Part shown: in pieces, positions 46,449 through 55,175 of the stretch
Numbering within the stretch: position 1 is the first letter of the stretch
How the letters are laid out: every line of letters starts with the position of its first letter
Source of the DNA: CAYMAZ01 sp964428185
GTDB taxonomy: Bacteria > Bacteroidota > Bacteroidia > Bacteroidales > DTU049
Length of the DNA stretch: 64,000 nucleotides
Assembly: GCA_964428185.1 (NCBI GenBank)
Contig: CAYRXH010000002.1
Span: 1 to 64,000, forward strand
Direction: 5' to 3'
Notes under the pieces: generated by a model
Told to the model about the DNA's origin: nothing
The model's input: the letters and a program-made list of their open reading frames with translations, nothing else
The model's database searches: none
Made by a program: the position numbers and the translations under genes

Positions 46449-47039
46449 ATGACATTTTCAGAACTGAAGAACAAATTATCAGGTTATACTGTAGGCATTG
46501 CAGGAGCCGGTGGTCTTGGGTCCAACTGCGCCGTTTCTTTGGCCAGAGTGGGAGTGGGGACATTAATTATTGCCGATTTTGATAAAGTAACAGAATCCAA
46601 TCTCAACAGGCAGTATTATTTTTACGATCAGATTGGCCGACAGAAAGTGGATGCCCTGAGAGAAAATATTCAGAGGATCAATCCCGAAGTTCAAGTGATT
46701 CCAATTGATGAAAAGCTCACTGCTGAAAGTATTGCTCTTAATTTTGGCGAATGTGATGTGATAGTTGAGGCATTTGACAAGGCTGAAATGAAACTAATGA
46801 TTATTGAAGCTGTTGAAATGTATTTTCCCGACAAACCTCTGGTGAGTGCAATGGGACTGGCAGGGTTTGGCAATCTGAATCAGATGAAAGTTGAGCATTA
46901 TGGAAACTTGTGGGTTTGTGGCGATCTCATCTGGGAAGTGACCGAAGACAATCCACCCATCGCTCCACGTGTTTGCATCGCAGCCAATATGCAGGCCGAT
47001 GTAGTAATTGAACTGCTAATCACCAATCACACACTATGA
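46449..47039 (+). CDS. ThiF/MoeB/HesA-family adenylyltransferase, short form
   Basis: These enzymes adenylate the C-terminal GG of a small sulfur-carrier protein. The 196-residue protein has the nucleotide motif GIAGAGGLGSN, the arginine-containing ESNLNRQYY segment, and a GPxRQ-like catalytic region replaced by the short-form sequence DKAEMKLMIIEA. The C-terminal zinc cysteines of full-length ThiF/MoeB are absent. An in-frame start at 46377 would add 24 residues but lies upstream of the promoter element, so the ATG at 46449 was chosen. The stop overlaps the start of the sulfur-carrier gene. Its closest name is ThiF of anaerobes, but its position next to a tungsten enzyme makes a MoeB-like cofactor role equally plausible. 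Confidence 0.85.
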   Translation: MTFSELKNKLSGYTVGIAGAGGLGSNCAVSLARVGVGTLIIADFDKVTESNLNRQYYFYDQIGRQKVDALRENIQRINPEVQVIPIDEKLTAESIALNFGECDVIVEAFDKAEMKLMIIEAVEMYFPDKPLVSAMGLAGFGNLNQMKVEHYGNLWVCGDLIWEVTEDNPPIAPRVCIAANMQADVVIELLITNHTL

Positions 47040-47242
47040 AAATACAACTGAACAACAAACCCGAGGAGTTTTCAGGGACTGAGAAGATGACAGTTTCGGA
47101 ACTACTGAAGAAAAAGAATTTTACCTTTAAGTTGCTGGTAGTAAGAATCAACAATAAAAGTGTTTTGCGTGAGCATTTTGATACTACTGTGATACATGAT
47201 GGAGATGAAGTGATGGTGTTGCATTTGATTTCAGGTGGATAA
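47036..47242 (+). CDS. ThiS/MoaD-like sulfur-carrier protein
   Basis: The 68-residue protein has a beta-grasp (ubiquitin-like) pattern and ends in the diagnostic LISGG, whose terminal glycines are adenylated and then thiocarboxylated to donate sulfur. It overlaps the partner adenylyltransferase gene by 4 nt (ATGA). No other thiamine gene (thiC, thiG, thiE, thiH) is present here, while an AOR gene lies divergently beside the pair. The protein could serve thiazole synthesis, molybdo/tungstopterin synthesis, or another sulfur transfer. The family is secure; the pathway is not. Confidence 0.85.
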   Translation: MKIQLNNKPEEFSGTEKMTVSELLKKKNFTFKLLVVRINNKSVLREHFDTTVIHDGDEVMVLHLISGG

Positions 47243-47261
47243 AAAAAATTACATTTTTTTC

Positions 47262-47291
47262 TTTGCAGATTAAAAATAACTATTATATTTG
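47262..47291 (+). promoter_or_regulatory. Promoter of tRNA-Val
   Basis: TTTG at 47262-47265 (-33) is followed after 18 nt by TATATTTG at 47284-47291 (-7), a good match to the Bacteroidota consensus, 13 nt before the tRNA 5' end. Confidence 0.65.
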
Positions 47292-47304
47292 CACCCTCAA
47301 ATAA

Positions 47305-47379
47305 GGGAGCATAGCTCAGCTGGTTCAGAGCACCTGCCTTACAAGCAGGGGGTCACAGGTTCGAATCCTGTTGCTCCCA
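47305..47379 (+). tRNA. tRNA-Val (TAC)
   Basis: The sequence folds with acceptor stem GGGAGCA / TGCTCCC, anticodon stem CCTGC / GCAGG around anticodon TAC, and T-loop TTCGAAT. The 3' CCA is not encoded. The tRNA is transcribed from its own promoter. Confidence 0.95.
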
Positions 47380-47383
47380 CTCC

Positions 47384-47462
47384 AAACAGAGCGAGTGTGA
47401 GAGTTAGTGTGAAGCACTTACGACCACTCTCGCTCTGTTTCTCTAAACTCACACTCACACTG
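47384..47462. repeat. Interleaved inverted repeats downstream of tRNA-Val
   Basis: AAACAGAGCGAG (47384-47395) pairs perfectly with CTCGCTCTGTTT (47429-47440). A second, overlapping pair joins GTGTGAGAGTTAGTGTGA-like words (47396-47412) with CTCACACTCACACT words downstream (about 47449-47462). The first hairpin could act as a terminator for tRNA-Val but lacks a long T-run. The region down to 47578 has no supported gene. Confidence 0.5.
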
Positions 47463-47578
47463 ATGGGGAAACACCAGAATATATCGTTCCATACGGGACT
47501 TAATTTATTATGCGGTGGTTGAGTTATCGATTTTTTCCCTACGGGACAAAAAAAACATTTAGCGGTACTGCCAATTAA

Positions 47579-47971
47579 CCAAGCAGTTATGAATTTTCAG
47601 ATCTTCATCCTCATGCTGGAACAAGTTATTACCTTTTGGTTCAAACTGACTATCACGAAAAAAATACTGTATATAATGTTGTTGCATTTAACGACCATTG
47701 TGAAAATAATCAACTGCAGACCCGGCTTTATCACAATCCGGTTTTTGAATCTGATCTGAAACTTGAGTTTGTGCTGACAATAGATATAGGGACAGATATC
47801 AGAATCATCTGCACCATGGGTGAAGTTGTTTCTAAAGTGCAGACAGTTATTGTTCTCGACAAACGATTTCATCAGATCAGCCTTGATGCTGATCATCTTA
47901 ATTCAGGAATGTATTGCCAAATCATCTCTGCCAATGGAGAAAACATCTATCTGCAGTTTGTGAAGAAGTAG
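47579..47971 (+). pseudogene. Relic: C-terminal part of a T9SS-secreted protein
   Basis: After a TAA at 47576-47578 an open frame of 130 codons begins with PSSYEFSDLHPHAGTSYYLL, which matches the end of the fibronectin-like domain that commonly precedes T9SS sorting domains (the usual form being YxFTDxxPxxGxSYYRLxQTD). It then runs through a sorting-domain-like region (NPVFESDLKLEF; LDADHLNSGMYCQII) to a proper C-terminus. There is no start codon in a sensible place, no signal peptide and no promoter. The TAA may itself be a mutated CAA (Q). It is best read as the surviving 3' end of a deleted surface-protein gene. Confidence 0.65.
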
Positions 47972-48027
47972 GGCATTGTTCATAAATGCCTTAATGATAA
48001 GCATTGACTAATTAAAGATTATAAAAA

Positions 48028-50424
48028 TCAAAACTCAGGTTCTTCAAATTCGGGCATGCCTTTTCGTATTTCTTTTTTTCTGATGCCGAAATTGTATCTG
48101 ATATTGATGCCGAAACGGCGGTTATCGGTATATCTGTCTCCTGTGTTCCTGATTGATCCCTGATTGAACTCAAACCTATTTACATTGGTTTTGAAAATAT
48201 CTCTGGCATTCAGTGTTACCGTCAGTTTTTTGTTGAGAAAGGTTTGGGTGAGCCCTGCATTGATCTGTCCGAAATCTTCAAGTTCGTAAAAATTCCACAC
48301 TCCGTTTTTCATCATAAAGCCACTCACTGTGAATTTGGTGTTTTCAGTGATGTTGAGTGAGTGAAAGGTGAAAAATCTCCAGCTGTTGTTGGTAAATGTC
48401 AGAGGTTCGTTTTCATACATCCCGTCGTATTCATTCATATTGTATTGAGCTCCAAGAGCAAAGAAGTAGATCCCTCCGGGAGGAATTCCCACCATTCCTC
48501 TCAGGTACTTTTCACGGCTGGTTCCCACATTATCATAGGTTCTGACAAGCACCTCTGGATAATCATCATCCCGATACATCACCATTGAAAAAATATCGGT
48601 GGTAACATTTTGTCCCACTGCAAACACCGGAAAATCGTTGAAGCTGACATTTAGTTCCACATTATCGGTGAACTGTGGTTTCAGTGACGGATTTCCGGTT
48701 TCGTACATAAACTGGTCTATGAATCTGATGTATGGATTCAGATCATCATAATCCGGTCTGCTGATGGTGCGGCGGTAGATTGCATAACCAAACAACTCAA
48801 TGCCCATCAAATCAAGCACTTTTCTGCTGAGATACACGTATGGGAACCAATCTGCCCTGTTGACCAGAAAACTGGTGTCAGCAGGTACAGTTTGCTGTCC
48901 GTTCATGGATGTGTGCTCCATACGAACACCTGCCTTCAGTTGGAATCCGGCAAACAGGGGTCGGGAGGCCTGCACATAGAACGCATTGATGTTCTCTGTA
49001 TAGGTATATGCATTGGTCCGGCTGTCGTCAGTGATCTGAACTCCGTTGTTGTCCAGATAATACTTCGCATCACTATTATACAACTGCCATGATGTTTTGA
49101 TGCCTGCTTCCATTTTAAATTTCCATGGAAGCTGTTGTGTCAGGTCTGACTGAAAAACAATAAAATGGCGGTTTTGAAGATTATCTCCGCTGGTTGCATA
49201 GGCAGTGTCAATGGGAGAGACATATTCTGTCAGGTATTCCTGGTCTGAACCTCTGGTATTGAACGAATAGTTGAGTTTTGTATCAATCTGAGAGCCTGAG
49301 GTATCTGTTTTTATGATCATTCCCCAGTCCTGCTGAATATTCAGAAATTGGACATGGTTATTGGTAAAGTTATCGCTTTCTGACAGGATGACTTCTCCGG
49401 GTGCAGTGATCAGGTTGGTGTTTTTTGATTCAGAATTCCGAAGACTTCCATTGATACGCCCGTCGTACGAAAAGCTTGTCTTTCTGCCGGGGTCATAGGT
49501 GAACCCGTATCCCAGATAAAGCTGGTGCCGTTTCCGCACATCTTCTGACGACTGTTCGAGGTTCGTGTCATTCTGAAGATATCGCACAGAATTGATTTCG
49601 TCAAGCCGTTCATCATTATTGTAATTAACATTGATGTAGCCGGTGTACATGTCTCCACTGTTGTTGAAGGTGAATCCCCCGAAACGGTTGCCATACACTC
49701 CCTGATTCATCCCTCCGCTGACAGAACCGAATTTCCCGATTTTCACTCCTTTCTTCAACACAATATTGATAATTCCTCCGGAGCTGGAAGCATCATATTT
49801 CGAAGACGGAGTGCGGATGATCTCAATTTTTTCAACACTATGGGGAGGCAGGCTGCGCAGGATGGTGTTGATGTCTTCGGTACTCATTTTCTGTTCACGC
49901 CCGTTGATATAAACAGTGGCAGGGGTGGCTCCCGTAAGGAAAATACCTCCGTCCTGATCCACATAAATCCCCGGAGTACTTTCTATAATTTCGAGAGCAT
50001 TGGTGCTGGTGTTTGCAAGTGGCTCAGGGTCAATGATCATTTTGTCGTCTTCCTGCCTGATGAGTGGCTTTTTGGCAGTAATGGTCACACCTCCCAGCGC
50101 AATGGCATCAGCTGACATCATAATGTCAAAGCGGCGGTTGTCGTCATCAACAATGATTGTCTGTGAAACAGGGTTAAAACCAATATACGTCACATTCATC
50201 AGGTATGCTCCGGAAAGAATATTATTGAATGTGGCCACACCCTGAAGATCTGATATTGAATGAACTGTTGTGCTGTCGCCGGTTGAAGTGAGAAGAACGG
50301 CAGCACCTGGGAGCAGATTATTTTCTGTATCAATCACTCTGACTGTCAGTTGCTGGGCACTTCCGTAAAAAACAGACAGGTGAAACGATGAAATTAAAAA
50401 AATCCGGAAACAGAGTGTTTTCAT
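48028..50424 (-). CDS. Outer-membrane beta-barrel receptor (TonB-receptor-like, OMP_b-brl_3 type)
   Basis: The 798-residue protein has a signal peptide, a carboxypeptidase-like regulatory domain (about 25-110; VRVIDTENNLLPGAAVLLTS), a plug domain (about 120-225; TPGIYVDQDGGIFLTGATPA; VEKIEIIRTPSSKYDASSSG) and a long barrel of alternating strands to the end. It belongs to the outer-membrane beta-barrel family that resembles TonB-dependent receptors but usually lacks a SusD partner; none is present here. The ligand is unknown. It stands alone, between a T9SS gene relic and a decayed hydrolase gene, and is itself intact. Confidence 0.88.
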   Translation of the reverse strand: MKTLCFRIFLISSFHLSVFYGSAQQLTVRVIDTENNLLPGAAVLLTSTGDSTTVHSISDLQGVATFNNILSGAYLMNVTYIGFNPVSQTIIVDDDNRRFDIMMSADAIALGGVTITAKKPLIRQEDDKMIIDPEPLANTSTNALEIIESTPGIYVDQDGGIFLTGATPATVYINGREQKMSTEDINTILRSLPPHSVEKIEIIRTPSSKYDASSSGGIINIVLKKGVKIGKFGSVSGGMNQGVYGNRFGGFTFNNSGDMYTGYINVNYNNDERLDEINSVRYLQNDTNLEQSSEDVRKRHQLYLGYGFTYDPGRKTSFSYDGRINGSLRNSESKNTNLITAPGEVILSESDNFTNNHVQFLNIQQDWGMIIKTDTSGSQIDTKLNYSFNTRGSDQEYLTEYVSPIDTAYATSGDNLQNRHFIVFQSDLTQQLPWKFKMEAGIKTSWQLYNSDAKYYLDNNGVQITDDSRTNAYTYTENINAFYVQASRPLFAGFQLKAGVRMEHTSMNGQQTVPADTSFLVNRADWFPYVYLSRKVLDLMGIELFGYAIYRRTISRPDYDDLNPYIRFIDQFMYETGNPSLKPQFTDNVELNVSFNDFPVFAVGQNVTTDIFSMVMYRDDDYPEVLVRTYDNVGTSREKYLRGMVGIPPGGIYFFALGAQYNMNEYDGMYENEPLTFTNNSWRFFTFHSLNITENTKFTVSGFMMKNGVWNFYELEDFGQINAGLTQTFLNKKLTVTLNARDIFKTNVNRFEFNQGSIRNTGDRYTDNRRFGINIRYNFGIRKKEIRKGMPEFEEPEF

Positions 50425-50538
50425 GGCACTGTTGTAACTAACGAAGATAATCGAATATTTTCGTTTTTGTTGGTAAAATTAAATAAAACCTCAACTTCTA
50501 AAACCAAAAAAACAAAAAAGGAATTGTTAAAAAAATAT

Positions 50539-51099
50539 TCAGATAACAGGGACATGTATATTTACTGCACCTGCATCTGAAATCACAACATTGTTCTGTT
50601 GTGCCATAGTCATATATCTGAAACTGAGGAGGCTGTCCATTCCTTCATAAGTGCATACCGGGGGGCCAGCTGCTGTAAAAATAAGCATCCCAGTTTTTTT
50701 CTTCCCCAGGTCATAAAAAACATGTTTTCGGCACATGGATTCTGCACATTGATAAGACTGTCAAGAATGGCAGCATAAGAATAAACATCCTGTTCCACAA
50801 CTAAGACCTGAAGTGAGTAACGGTGGCTTTGTTCCTGCAAAACGACATAGTCCCATCATCCGGTTGATATCTTTGCCAGTGTTGTTGTATTTGAGCAATG
50901 AGCTTTAAAAAGTATAACCTCAGGGAGTGTTGCTGTCATAGATCAAAGTATCACCGCAACTGAGTGCAATTTGAGAAACAAGCTGTGGCAGATTGTTGGA
51001 AGCAGTATAGCTGTTGCCTATAAAGAGGGCTTTTATTGTTTCCTGTGCCCTGACAGAAATGATAAAGAATATAAGAAGCAGAAAGCAAATATTATTCAT
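50539..51099 (-). pseudogene. Decayed SGNH/GDSL-type hydrolase
   Basis: The 5' part reads as a signal peptide (MNNICFLLLIFFIISVRAQ) followed by the SGNH block I (IKALFIGNSYTASNNLPQLV). The frame is then broken by a TGA where the family has glycine (NTP-stop-GYTF) and by a TAA shortly after. Further family blocks appear in other frames: WDYVVLQEQSH, then ENMFFMTWGRK, then GPPVCTYEGMDSLLSFRYM and NNVVISDAGAV. The sequence stops before the catalytic Asp-His block. At least two nonsense changes, two frameshifts and a 3' truncation mean the gene is dead. It lies 7 nt after the small secreted protein gene upstream. Confidence 0.8.
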
Positions 51100-51106
51100 C
51101 ATAGGA

Positions 51107-51484
51107 TCATTCCGTTTCTTTGATGAGCAAATACTGAAAATACTTTTTCCCTGCCACATCAGTGACTTCAACATTGTTAAGAGAGAATCCGTAAAAAGAA
51201 GCAACAGTAAGAAAATCCACTTCAGTTCTGACCACTGTTGATTTTCCGTTATCATTAAAAATAACAGTTCCCGATTCACCGTTTGATAAGATTCCTTTCA
51301 GGGAATGGCTGTTCATGTTGCCGATGTTTACTTCGAGCCTTGATTCCATTCCGGTTTGTTTCAGGATGTGCGTAACCCACAATACCATGTACTCAGGGTT
51401 TTTTATACTACTTGTTGTTTGTGAATTGCCCTGAAAAGGAACAATGATGGATGATATAAACAGAATATAAATTAGCTTTTTCAT
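51107..51484 (-). CDS. Small secreted protein of unknown function
   Basis: The 125-residue protein has a signal peptide (MKKLIYILFISSIIVPFQGNSQ) and a mature part of about 100 residues with alternating hydrophobic strands and no cysteine. No family was recognised. It probably resides in the periplasm or is exposed at the surface. It lies just upstream of the decayed SGNH hydrolase on the same strand and may have been co-transcribed with it. Confidence 0.6.
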   Translation of the reverse strand: MKKLIYILFISSIIVPFQGNSQTTSSIKNPEYMVLWVTHILKQTGMESRLEVNIGNMNSHSLKGILSNGESGTVIFNDNGKSTVVRTEVDFLTVASFYGFSLNNVEVTDVAGKKYFQYLLIKETE

Positions 51485-51570
51485 GAGAATAAAATTTCAG
51501 ACAAATATACAAATGAAAAAAATCTCACACACTGAAGTGAGTGAGACTTGGGAAAGAATATTCAAAATAA

Positions 51571-52182
51571 TTAGAATCTGGTGGTAATGCCGAATGAAAG
51601 CAAGGGTCCGCCCAGTCCCATTTCAGCTCCAATGCCAATATTTTCTGTGAAGTAATAGCGGGTTCCGATACAAATACGCAGACCGACAGGAATCAGTGAA
51701 TCAATCTCTCCTTCGTCAAAATTGGGGTCGTTGGTTGTAAATTTATAATTTCTGTTTCTGTATCCCACGCCAAATCCACCATAAGCATCCACTTTGTCAC
51801 TTTTGGCAAAGTGGAAATTCATTCTAAACAATGAATGAATTTTGGGCACTGAAACTTTGTAGTCATAGACTAAACTAGTGCTCACATCTTCTTCTTTATA
51901 TTCCACCCATGTATTGACATATCCTGCATCCAGACCAACACCCACAACATCAGAGATCATGTATTCAAAACGGAGTCCGAGAGGTCCCAGTGTCCCGATT
52001 TTAACACTATTATCAACTGCGTTTTCTGCATAGAGCTCTTTCAATACTGTTGTATACAGGTTTGGCCAGCCGTAATAGAGATCTACAACAACATTTCCTT
52101 CTTCAACAATTTGTGCTTTTGTCGTAGTGGTGCCGGCCATCATACAAATCAAAGCAATCATAATGAATAGTTTTCCTTTCAT
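51571..52182 (-). CDS. Outer-membrane beta-barrel protein
   Basis: The 203-residue protein has a signal peptide (MKGKLFIMIALICMMAGTTTTKAQ) and a barrel-like mature part with glycine/aromatic-rich strands (GPLGLRFEYMISDVVGVGLD; DAYGGFGVGYRNRNYKF) ending in FGITTRF, with the terminal phenylalanine typical of barrels recognised by the BAM machinery. It resembles porin-like or OmpW/OmpA-like small barrels; no ligand can be named. It is divergent from the lipoprotein operon that begins at 52341. Confidence 0.75.
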   Translation of the reverse strand: MKGKLFIMIALICMMAGTTTTKAQIVEEGNVVVDLYYGWPNLYTTVLKELYAENAVDNSVKIGTLGPLGLRFEYMISDVVGVGLDAGYVNTWVEYKEEDVSTSLVYDYKVSVPKIHSLFRMNFHFAKSDKVDAYGGFGVGYRNRNYKFTTNDPNFDEGEIDSLIPVGLRICIGTRYYFTENIGIGAEMGLGGPLLSFGITTRF

Positions 52183-52262
52183 AATTTTTTTTAGTTTTTA
52201 GGTTTCACTTGCAAATAAACGAAAAAAAATGAATGAAGTTTCTGTTTTTACAATTTTTAACG

Positions 52263-52270
52263 TAAATTTG
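52263..52270 (+). promoter_or_regulatory. -7 promoter element of the 52-56.6 kb envelope operon
   Basis: TAAATTTG matches TAnnTTTG. It lies 34 nt upstream of a 14-codon ORF (52304-52348) that overlaps the TTG start chosen for the lipoprotein gene. Confidence 0.55.
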
Positions 52271-52340
52271 CACTTTTTTCTGTCTTTCGTGCAACGAAAT
52301 TTTATGGAAATTGTTCTTCATACACATAACACACAACACA

Positions 52341-53927
52341 TTGAATAAGCTTTTAAAATTGTTATTGCCATGTTTGCTGATGACTGTCATAGTTTCATGC
52401 AAGCCTGATTTTCCCTCCTGGGAAACGGAAGCCGTATTCCCGGCTTTTCATGCAAGAATGACACTGACTGATATTGACAAGGATTCTTTGCTTGTTTCTG
52501 ATCCTGATAGTATGCTCCGTGTGTTTTATGAGTATTCACTGACTGATTTTGACATTGATTCTCTGATTATAGGGCTTGATACCATTGCCAGTTACACATA
52601 TACGTCTCCCATTACAATCACATTGCCTCCGGGTGCTCAGGTTCTTGACAAAGCAGAAATGAAAAGACTGGGTGTTTCAGGTGTCTATCTGAGCGATATG
52701 TTTATAGGCAGTGGTTTTCTGAAAGTAAAGGCATTGAACAAGTATACTCAGCCAATTGTCATTGAATATACGATCCCTTCGGCAACAATCGGAGGTTCTG
52801 CATTTTCCATAATCCGTGAAATTCCTGCGGCGCCTTCTACCGGACAAAATTATGTCTATGAGGAGCTGATTGATATTACTTCAATGGACTGGGACTTATA
52901 TACCATAGGCATTAATCAGTATAATTGCTTTGATACTCAGTTTAAAGTGTGGATCAGTCCCAATGCCACAGAAAATGTTCAGGTAAACTTTGGCGATCCG
53001 TTTATCTTCTATATTGGTTTTGAAGATATCGTCATTGGTTATGCGCGCGGATGGTTTGGGCAGCAATCAACAGTATTTGTTGAAAATGAATCACTGGATA
53101 TTTTTAAAAATATTTCAGCCGATGATTTTTCGATTGAAGATGTGGATCTGATTTTTGAAGTGACCAATAATATGGGTGTTGATTTTCAGTTGAAAATTAC
53201 AGAATTTTCGGGAACTAATACTCACAGCGGGACTGTGGTCACTTATGCAGGGCCTGTTTTGAATAAACCGATTCAGATTACACGTGCAACGGAAGTATTC
53301 CCTGAGCAGGGAATTGCCTATGCCCCTCATCTTGAAATTGACCTTGAAGAGAATTCAAATCTGAAGGATTTTATTGAAAATATGCCCGGTGAGATCAGCC
53401 TCAAGGTGAATCTCGATATCAATCCTCTTGGAAATCCAAGCGCAGGAAATGATTTCTATTATGGCATTCCCCTGGATGCAAAACTCAGCCTAAGCATGCC
53501 CCTGTTTGCTTCAGTGACTAACCTTTCATTTTCAGATACCACGGATTTTTCGGGTGATATTTTTAATAAACCTGTCAACGGAATTCTGCTCAGGACAATC
53601 GTCAACAATTGCTTTCCTTATGAACTGGATATGTCAATGACCTTTGCTGATAGCCTGGGAAATATTCTTTTCCTTCTTCCTTTCAGTAAGCCTGTTGCTG
53701 CAGCAGTGATTTCTGGAGGAGACCGTACTGATGGCCCGAGATCAACAACCATATATACAGAAATTCCCGTTTCAAACATTGAAGCCCTTCGGCAGGCTGA
53801 ACAGATTATCCTTCATGCAAGCTTATCAAGTTTACCTTATGGTCAGAACGTCAAAATATTCTCCGATTATTATATTGATATTCAGTCGTTTGCTGTATTA
53901 AATCTGCTGATAAACTCTGATGAATAA
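52341..53927 (+). CDS. Large lipoprotein of unknown function
   Basis: From a TTG start the protein begins MNKLLKLLLPCLLMTVIVSC, a clear lipoprotein signal with the lipidated cysteine at its end; no ATG in frame gives a proper signal. The mature part of about 508 residues is acidic and rich in beta-strand sequence with repeated hydrophobic alternation and no known motif that I recognise. It is probably anchored in the outer membrane. It begins a three-gene operon with a barrel-like protein (overlap 8 nt) and a T9SS protein. A start at 52311 (also TTG) is possible but less natural. Confidence 0.75.
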   Translation: MNKLLKLLLPCLLMTVIVSCKPDFPSWETEAVFPAFHARMTLTDIDKDSLLVSDPDSMLRVFYEYSLTDFDIDSLIIGLDTIASYTYTSPITITLPPGAQVLDKAEMKRLGVSGVYLSDMFIGSGFLKVKALNKYTQPIVIEYTIPSATIGGSAFSIIREIPAAPSTGQNYVYEELIDITSMDWDLYTIGINQYNCFDTQFKVWISPNATENVQVNFGDPFIFYIGFEDIVIGYARGWFGQQSTVFVENESLDIFKNISADDFSIEDVDLIFEVTNNMGVDFQLKITEFSGTNTHSGTVVTYAGPVLNKPIQITRATEVFPEQGIAYAPHLEIDLEENSNLKDFIENMPGEISLKVNLDINPLGNPSAGNDFYYGIPLDAKLSLSMPLFASVTNLSFSDTTDFSGDIFNKPVNGILLRTIVNNCFPYELDMSMTFADSLGNILFLLPFSKPVAAAVISGGDRTDGPRSTTIYTEIPVSNIEALRQAEQIILHASLSSLPYGQNVKIFSDYYIDIQSFAVLNLLINSDE

Positions 53928-55167
53928 AACAATCATTTCTTTTTGTTGTGGATGTATGTTGGCAATGAGCTTCAGTGTGACAGCTCAGATCAGGGATATA
54001 GGGGATATCCAGTATGATTCACTGTCAAAATTTTCTTTTTTTGGGAATATGGGTCTTATATCAGATCAGGTACCATTTTCTTTTTCTCAGTTGTTTTTTC
54101 AGGGAGGAAAACTTGAGGACAATGATATACAGGCCACTGTTGACAAACTGCAGCCATTCAACCGGTTCGGGTTTCAGACTACTTACGGGTTCAGATTTTC
54201 AATGAGCACCGAATACATCAATGACTCCAGGTCAAGAGTGTGTTCCTATGGTGGCTATGAATATCATAATATGCTTTTTTTATCATTCACTGACGATTTG
54301 TTCAGACTCATTTTTCAGGGGAATGAATTTACCCTGGGTAAAACAGGTGTTCTTGACAAAAGCAGATTTTCTGCCTATGCATTTCATAAAGTCTATGCAG
54401 GATCCAGAAGAACCATAGGAAAAAACAACAATATTGTATTTGGAATCGCTCCTTTTGTTTCGTTCCATAAGCCACCTATAATTTTTGAAATAGAAGAGGG
54501 TTCAATTTATACCGAGCCCGATACATCCTCTGTCAGGCTTCTGGTGGATGGGAAACTCGTATCGGGTTTGGAGATGGAGAAGCCTGTTCAGGCAATGGGT
54601 GGAGGAATTGATTTTTTTGTTGGTTCAAAGGACTTGATCCCCGGGTATTATACTGAATTATCGTTGAATAATTTCGGGGTGTATGGTGGCTTCAGAGGAC
54701 GTGTTATCAGTACATCAGGTGATAAATTTGTTGAGATTAACGGGGTTTCGCTCAGAAATCTGCAACATCCCGATAGTCTGCTGATCAATTATGCTGATTC
54801 TCTGTCCGGAGAACTGGGATTTTCTGATGATACACTGATAGTGTCTGAAATGTTGCCATGGTCACTTCAACTTGAAATGATCAGTCTCATTGAATCTGAT
54901 GTTTTTGTCAGTGGAAGGCTTTCCTGGTATCCTCAGCAACAGTGCATGCCATTTGTTGAAGTATATCCTCAGTATAGGATTTCTCAGGCAATATCAGCCG
55001 GTATTCCTGTAGCATATGGGGGAATGGGAGGAATACAAACCGGAATTTTTTGTTCAGTCAGGACAGGAAATGTCTCATTCAGGCTGAATATGACCCATGT
55101 AAGATCATTTTCCGGCTTATATCCTACAGGGTATTATGCAGCTGCAGAATTGAATTATAAACTTTAA
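53920..55167 (+). CDS. Outer-membrane protein, DUF5723-like
   Basis: The 415-residue protein has a signal peptide (residues 1-22, ending in VTAQ) and a mature part with many short amphipathic strands and aromatic residues, ending in AAAELNYKL. The layout resembles the DUF5723 family of Bacteroidota outer-membrane barrels, although I cannot confirm the family without a profile search. Its start overlaps the end of the lipoprotein gene by 8 nt, so the two are translationally coupled and may act together in the outer membrane. The T9SS gene follows after 8 nt. Confidence 0.65.
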   Translation: MNKTIISFCCGCMLAMSFSVTAQIRDIGDIQYDSLSKFSFFGNMGLISDQVPFSFSQLFFQGGKLEDNDIQATVDKLQPFNRFGFQTTYGFRFSMSTEYINDSRSRVCSYGGYEYHNMLFLSFTDDLFRLIFQGNEFTLGKTGVLDKSRFSAYAFHKVYAGSRRTIGKNNNIVFGIAPFVSFHKPPIIFEIEEGSIYTEPDTSSVRLLVDGKLVSGLEMEKPVQAMGGGIDFFVGSKDLIPGYYTELSLNNFGVYGGFRGRVISTSGDKFVEINGVSLRNLQHPDSLLINYADSLSGELGFSDDTLIVSEMLPWSLQLEMISLIESDVFVSGRLSWYPQQQCMPFVEVYPQYRISQAISAGIPVAYGGMGGIQTGIFCSVRTGNVSFRLNMTHVRSFSGLYPTGYYAAAELNYKL

Positions 55168-55175
55168 ATTAAATA

